A stretch of 64,000 nt of DNA from Bacillus sp. Cs-700 (GTDB taxonomy: Bacteria; Bacillota; Bacilli; Bacillales; Guptibacillaceae). The first letter of the stretch is position 1, and every line of letters starts with the position of its first letter. The notes below the pieces were generated by a model. That model had not been told where the DNA came from, searched no databases, and was given only the letters and a program-made list of their open reading frames with translations. This document shows, piece by piece, positions 63,865 through 64,000 of the stretch. Where the stretch lies: positions 930,001-994,000 of the forward strand of contig NZ_CP041063.1 in NCBI RefSeq assembly GCF_011082085.1. The letters run 5' to 3'. A program made the position numbers and the translations under genes.

Positions 63865-64000
63865 ATGATGTACAAAAGATTATGGCGAAACAACAATATA
63901 CGGTATTACTTACTTGCTGGAGGAATCTCTCGACTTGGCGATGTTCTTTCCGGAATGGCATTTTTATTTTTAGCGTACGATTTAACTGGTTCCAATCTTC
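63865..64000 (+). CDS. MFS transporter, N-terminal part (window edge)
   Basis: Open to the window end from two adjacent ATGs at 63865/63868 behind GATGAGGTG: 45 codons. The sequence begins MMYKRLWRNNNIRYYLLAGG and continues ISRLGDVLSGMAFLFLAYDL, the first helix pattern of MFS_3-type (macrolide/enterobactin exporter-like) permeases. The rest lies outside. Confidence 0.75.
   Translation, partial: MMYKRLWRNNNIRYYLLAGGISRLGDVLSGMAFLFLAYDLTGSNL

Noticed and set aside
63672-63896. 74-codon minus-strand frame at the right end
   Set aside because: AT-rich, no ribosome site, and it overlaps the promoter and start of the plus-strand MFS gene.

Overview
The window is low-GC chromosomal DNA from a spore-forming member of the Bacillaceae. 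The left end carries the sporulation block spoIIAA-spoIIAB-sigF, dacF, pdp, punA, deoB, xerD, yqzK, fur, spoIIM, endonuclease Q, nudF and mciZ in the order familiar from Bacillus and its relatives. Gram-positive features recur throughout: strong AGGAGG-type ribosome sites, frequent GTG/TTG starts, an S-box leader, CcpA-type cre sites and hairpin terminators. The genus cannot be fixed from the sequence; a BCCT osmolyte carrier and a QoxB-like oxidase would suit a marine or alkaliphilic relative. I see no rRNA, tRNA, CRISPR, prophage or intact insertion sequence.

Layout. 1-10.7 kb: forespore sigma factor module (sigF cut by the window edge), nucleoside salvage, recombinase, iron regulator, engulfment protein and DNA repair, nearly all on the minus strand, ending at the plus-strand cell-division inhibitor gene mciZ. 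11-16.3 kb: a cysteine hydrolase, an aldo-keto reductase and a ketone-body/leucine catabolic locus (thiolase and two CoA-transferase subunits divergent from HMG-CoA lyase) with two identical cre cores. 16.3-22 kb: a small membrane protein, a HesB-fold protein, a PadR regulator and a 1430-residue bacillopeptidase F-like protease. 22.5-30.3 kb: an eight-gene operon joining a YnjBCD-type ABC importer to a TVP38/VTT membrane protein, a CDP-alcohol phosphatidyltransferase and two flavoprotein oxidoreductases; this is the best candidate for an undescribed system. 30.5-33 kb: a sortase-type surface protein with two His-rich repeats and a SAM-I riboswitch in front of a cytoplasmic sulfite-oxidase-fold protein. 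33-34.9 kb: one intact and two decayed acetyltransferase genes.

35-40.2 kb: LysE exporter, 3-hydroxybutyrate dehydrogenase and a four-gene haem-copper oxidase operon. 40.2-53 kb: FUSC-family membrane protein, BCCT transporter, ECF sigma/anti-sigma pair, an HPr-like protein without the phosphorylatable His, FabL, a CdsA-like protein, a permuted NlpC/P60 protein, manganese pyrophosphatase, a YhfK-like reductase, an MFS transporter facing a TrmB-type regulator, and AbrB. 53.4-64 kb: MarR regulator with tandem operators and its MMPL exporter, an APH(6)-like kinase with a membrane protein, NUDIX, M15 peptidase, nucleotidyltransferase, HAD phosphatase and DJ-1 genes, and the first 45 codons of an MFS transporter.

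Links between loci. BdhA, thiolase, the CoA-transferase and HMG-CoA lyase together would convert hydroxybutyrate, acetoacetate and leucine-derived HMG-CoA to acetyl-CoA, and the cre sites imply glucose repression. The HPr-like protein keeps the regulatory Ser site and could act in the same CcpA circuit. SigH, SigF and SigE-type promoters fit the sporulation genes they precede. Functions are assigned by reading protein motifs from memory; no database search was run.
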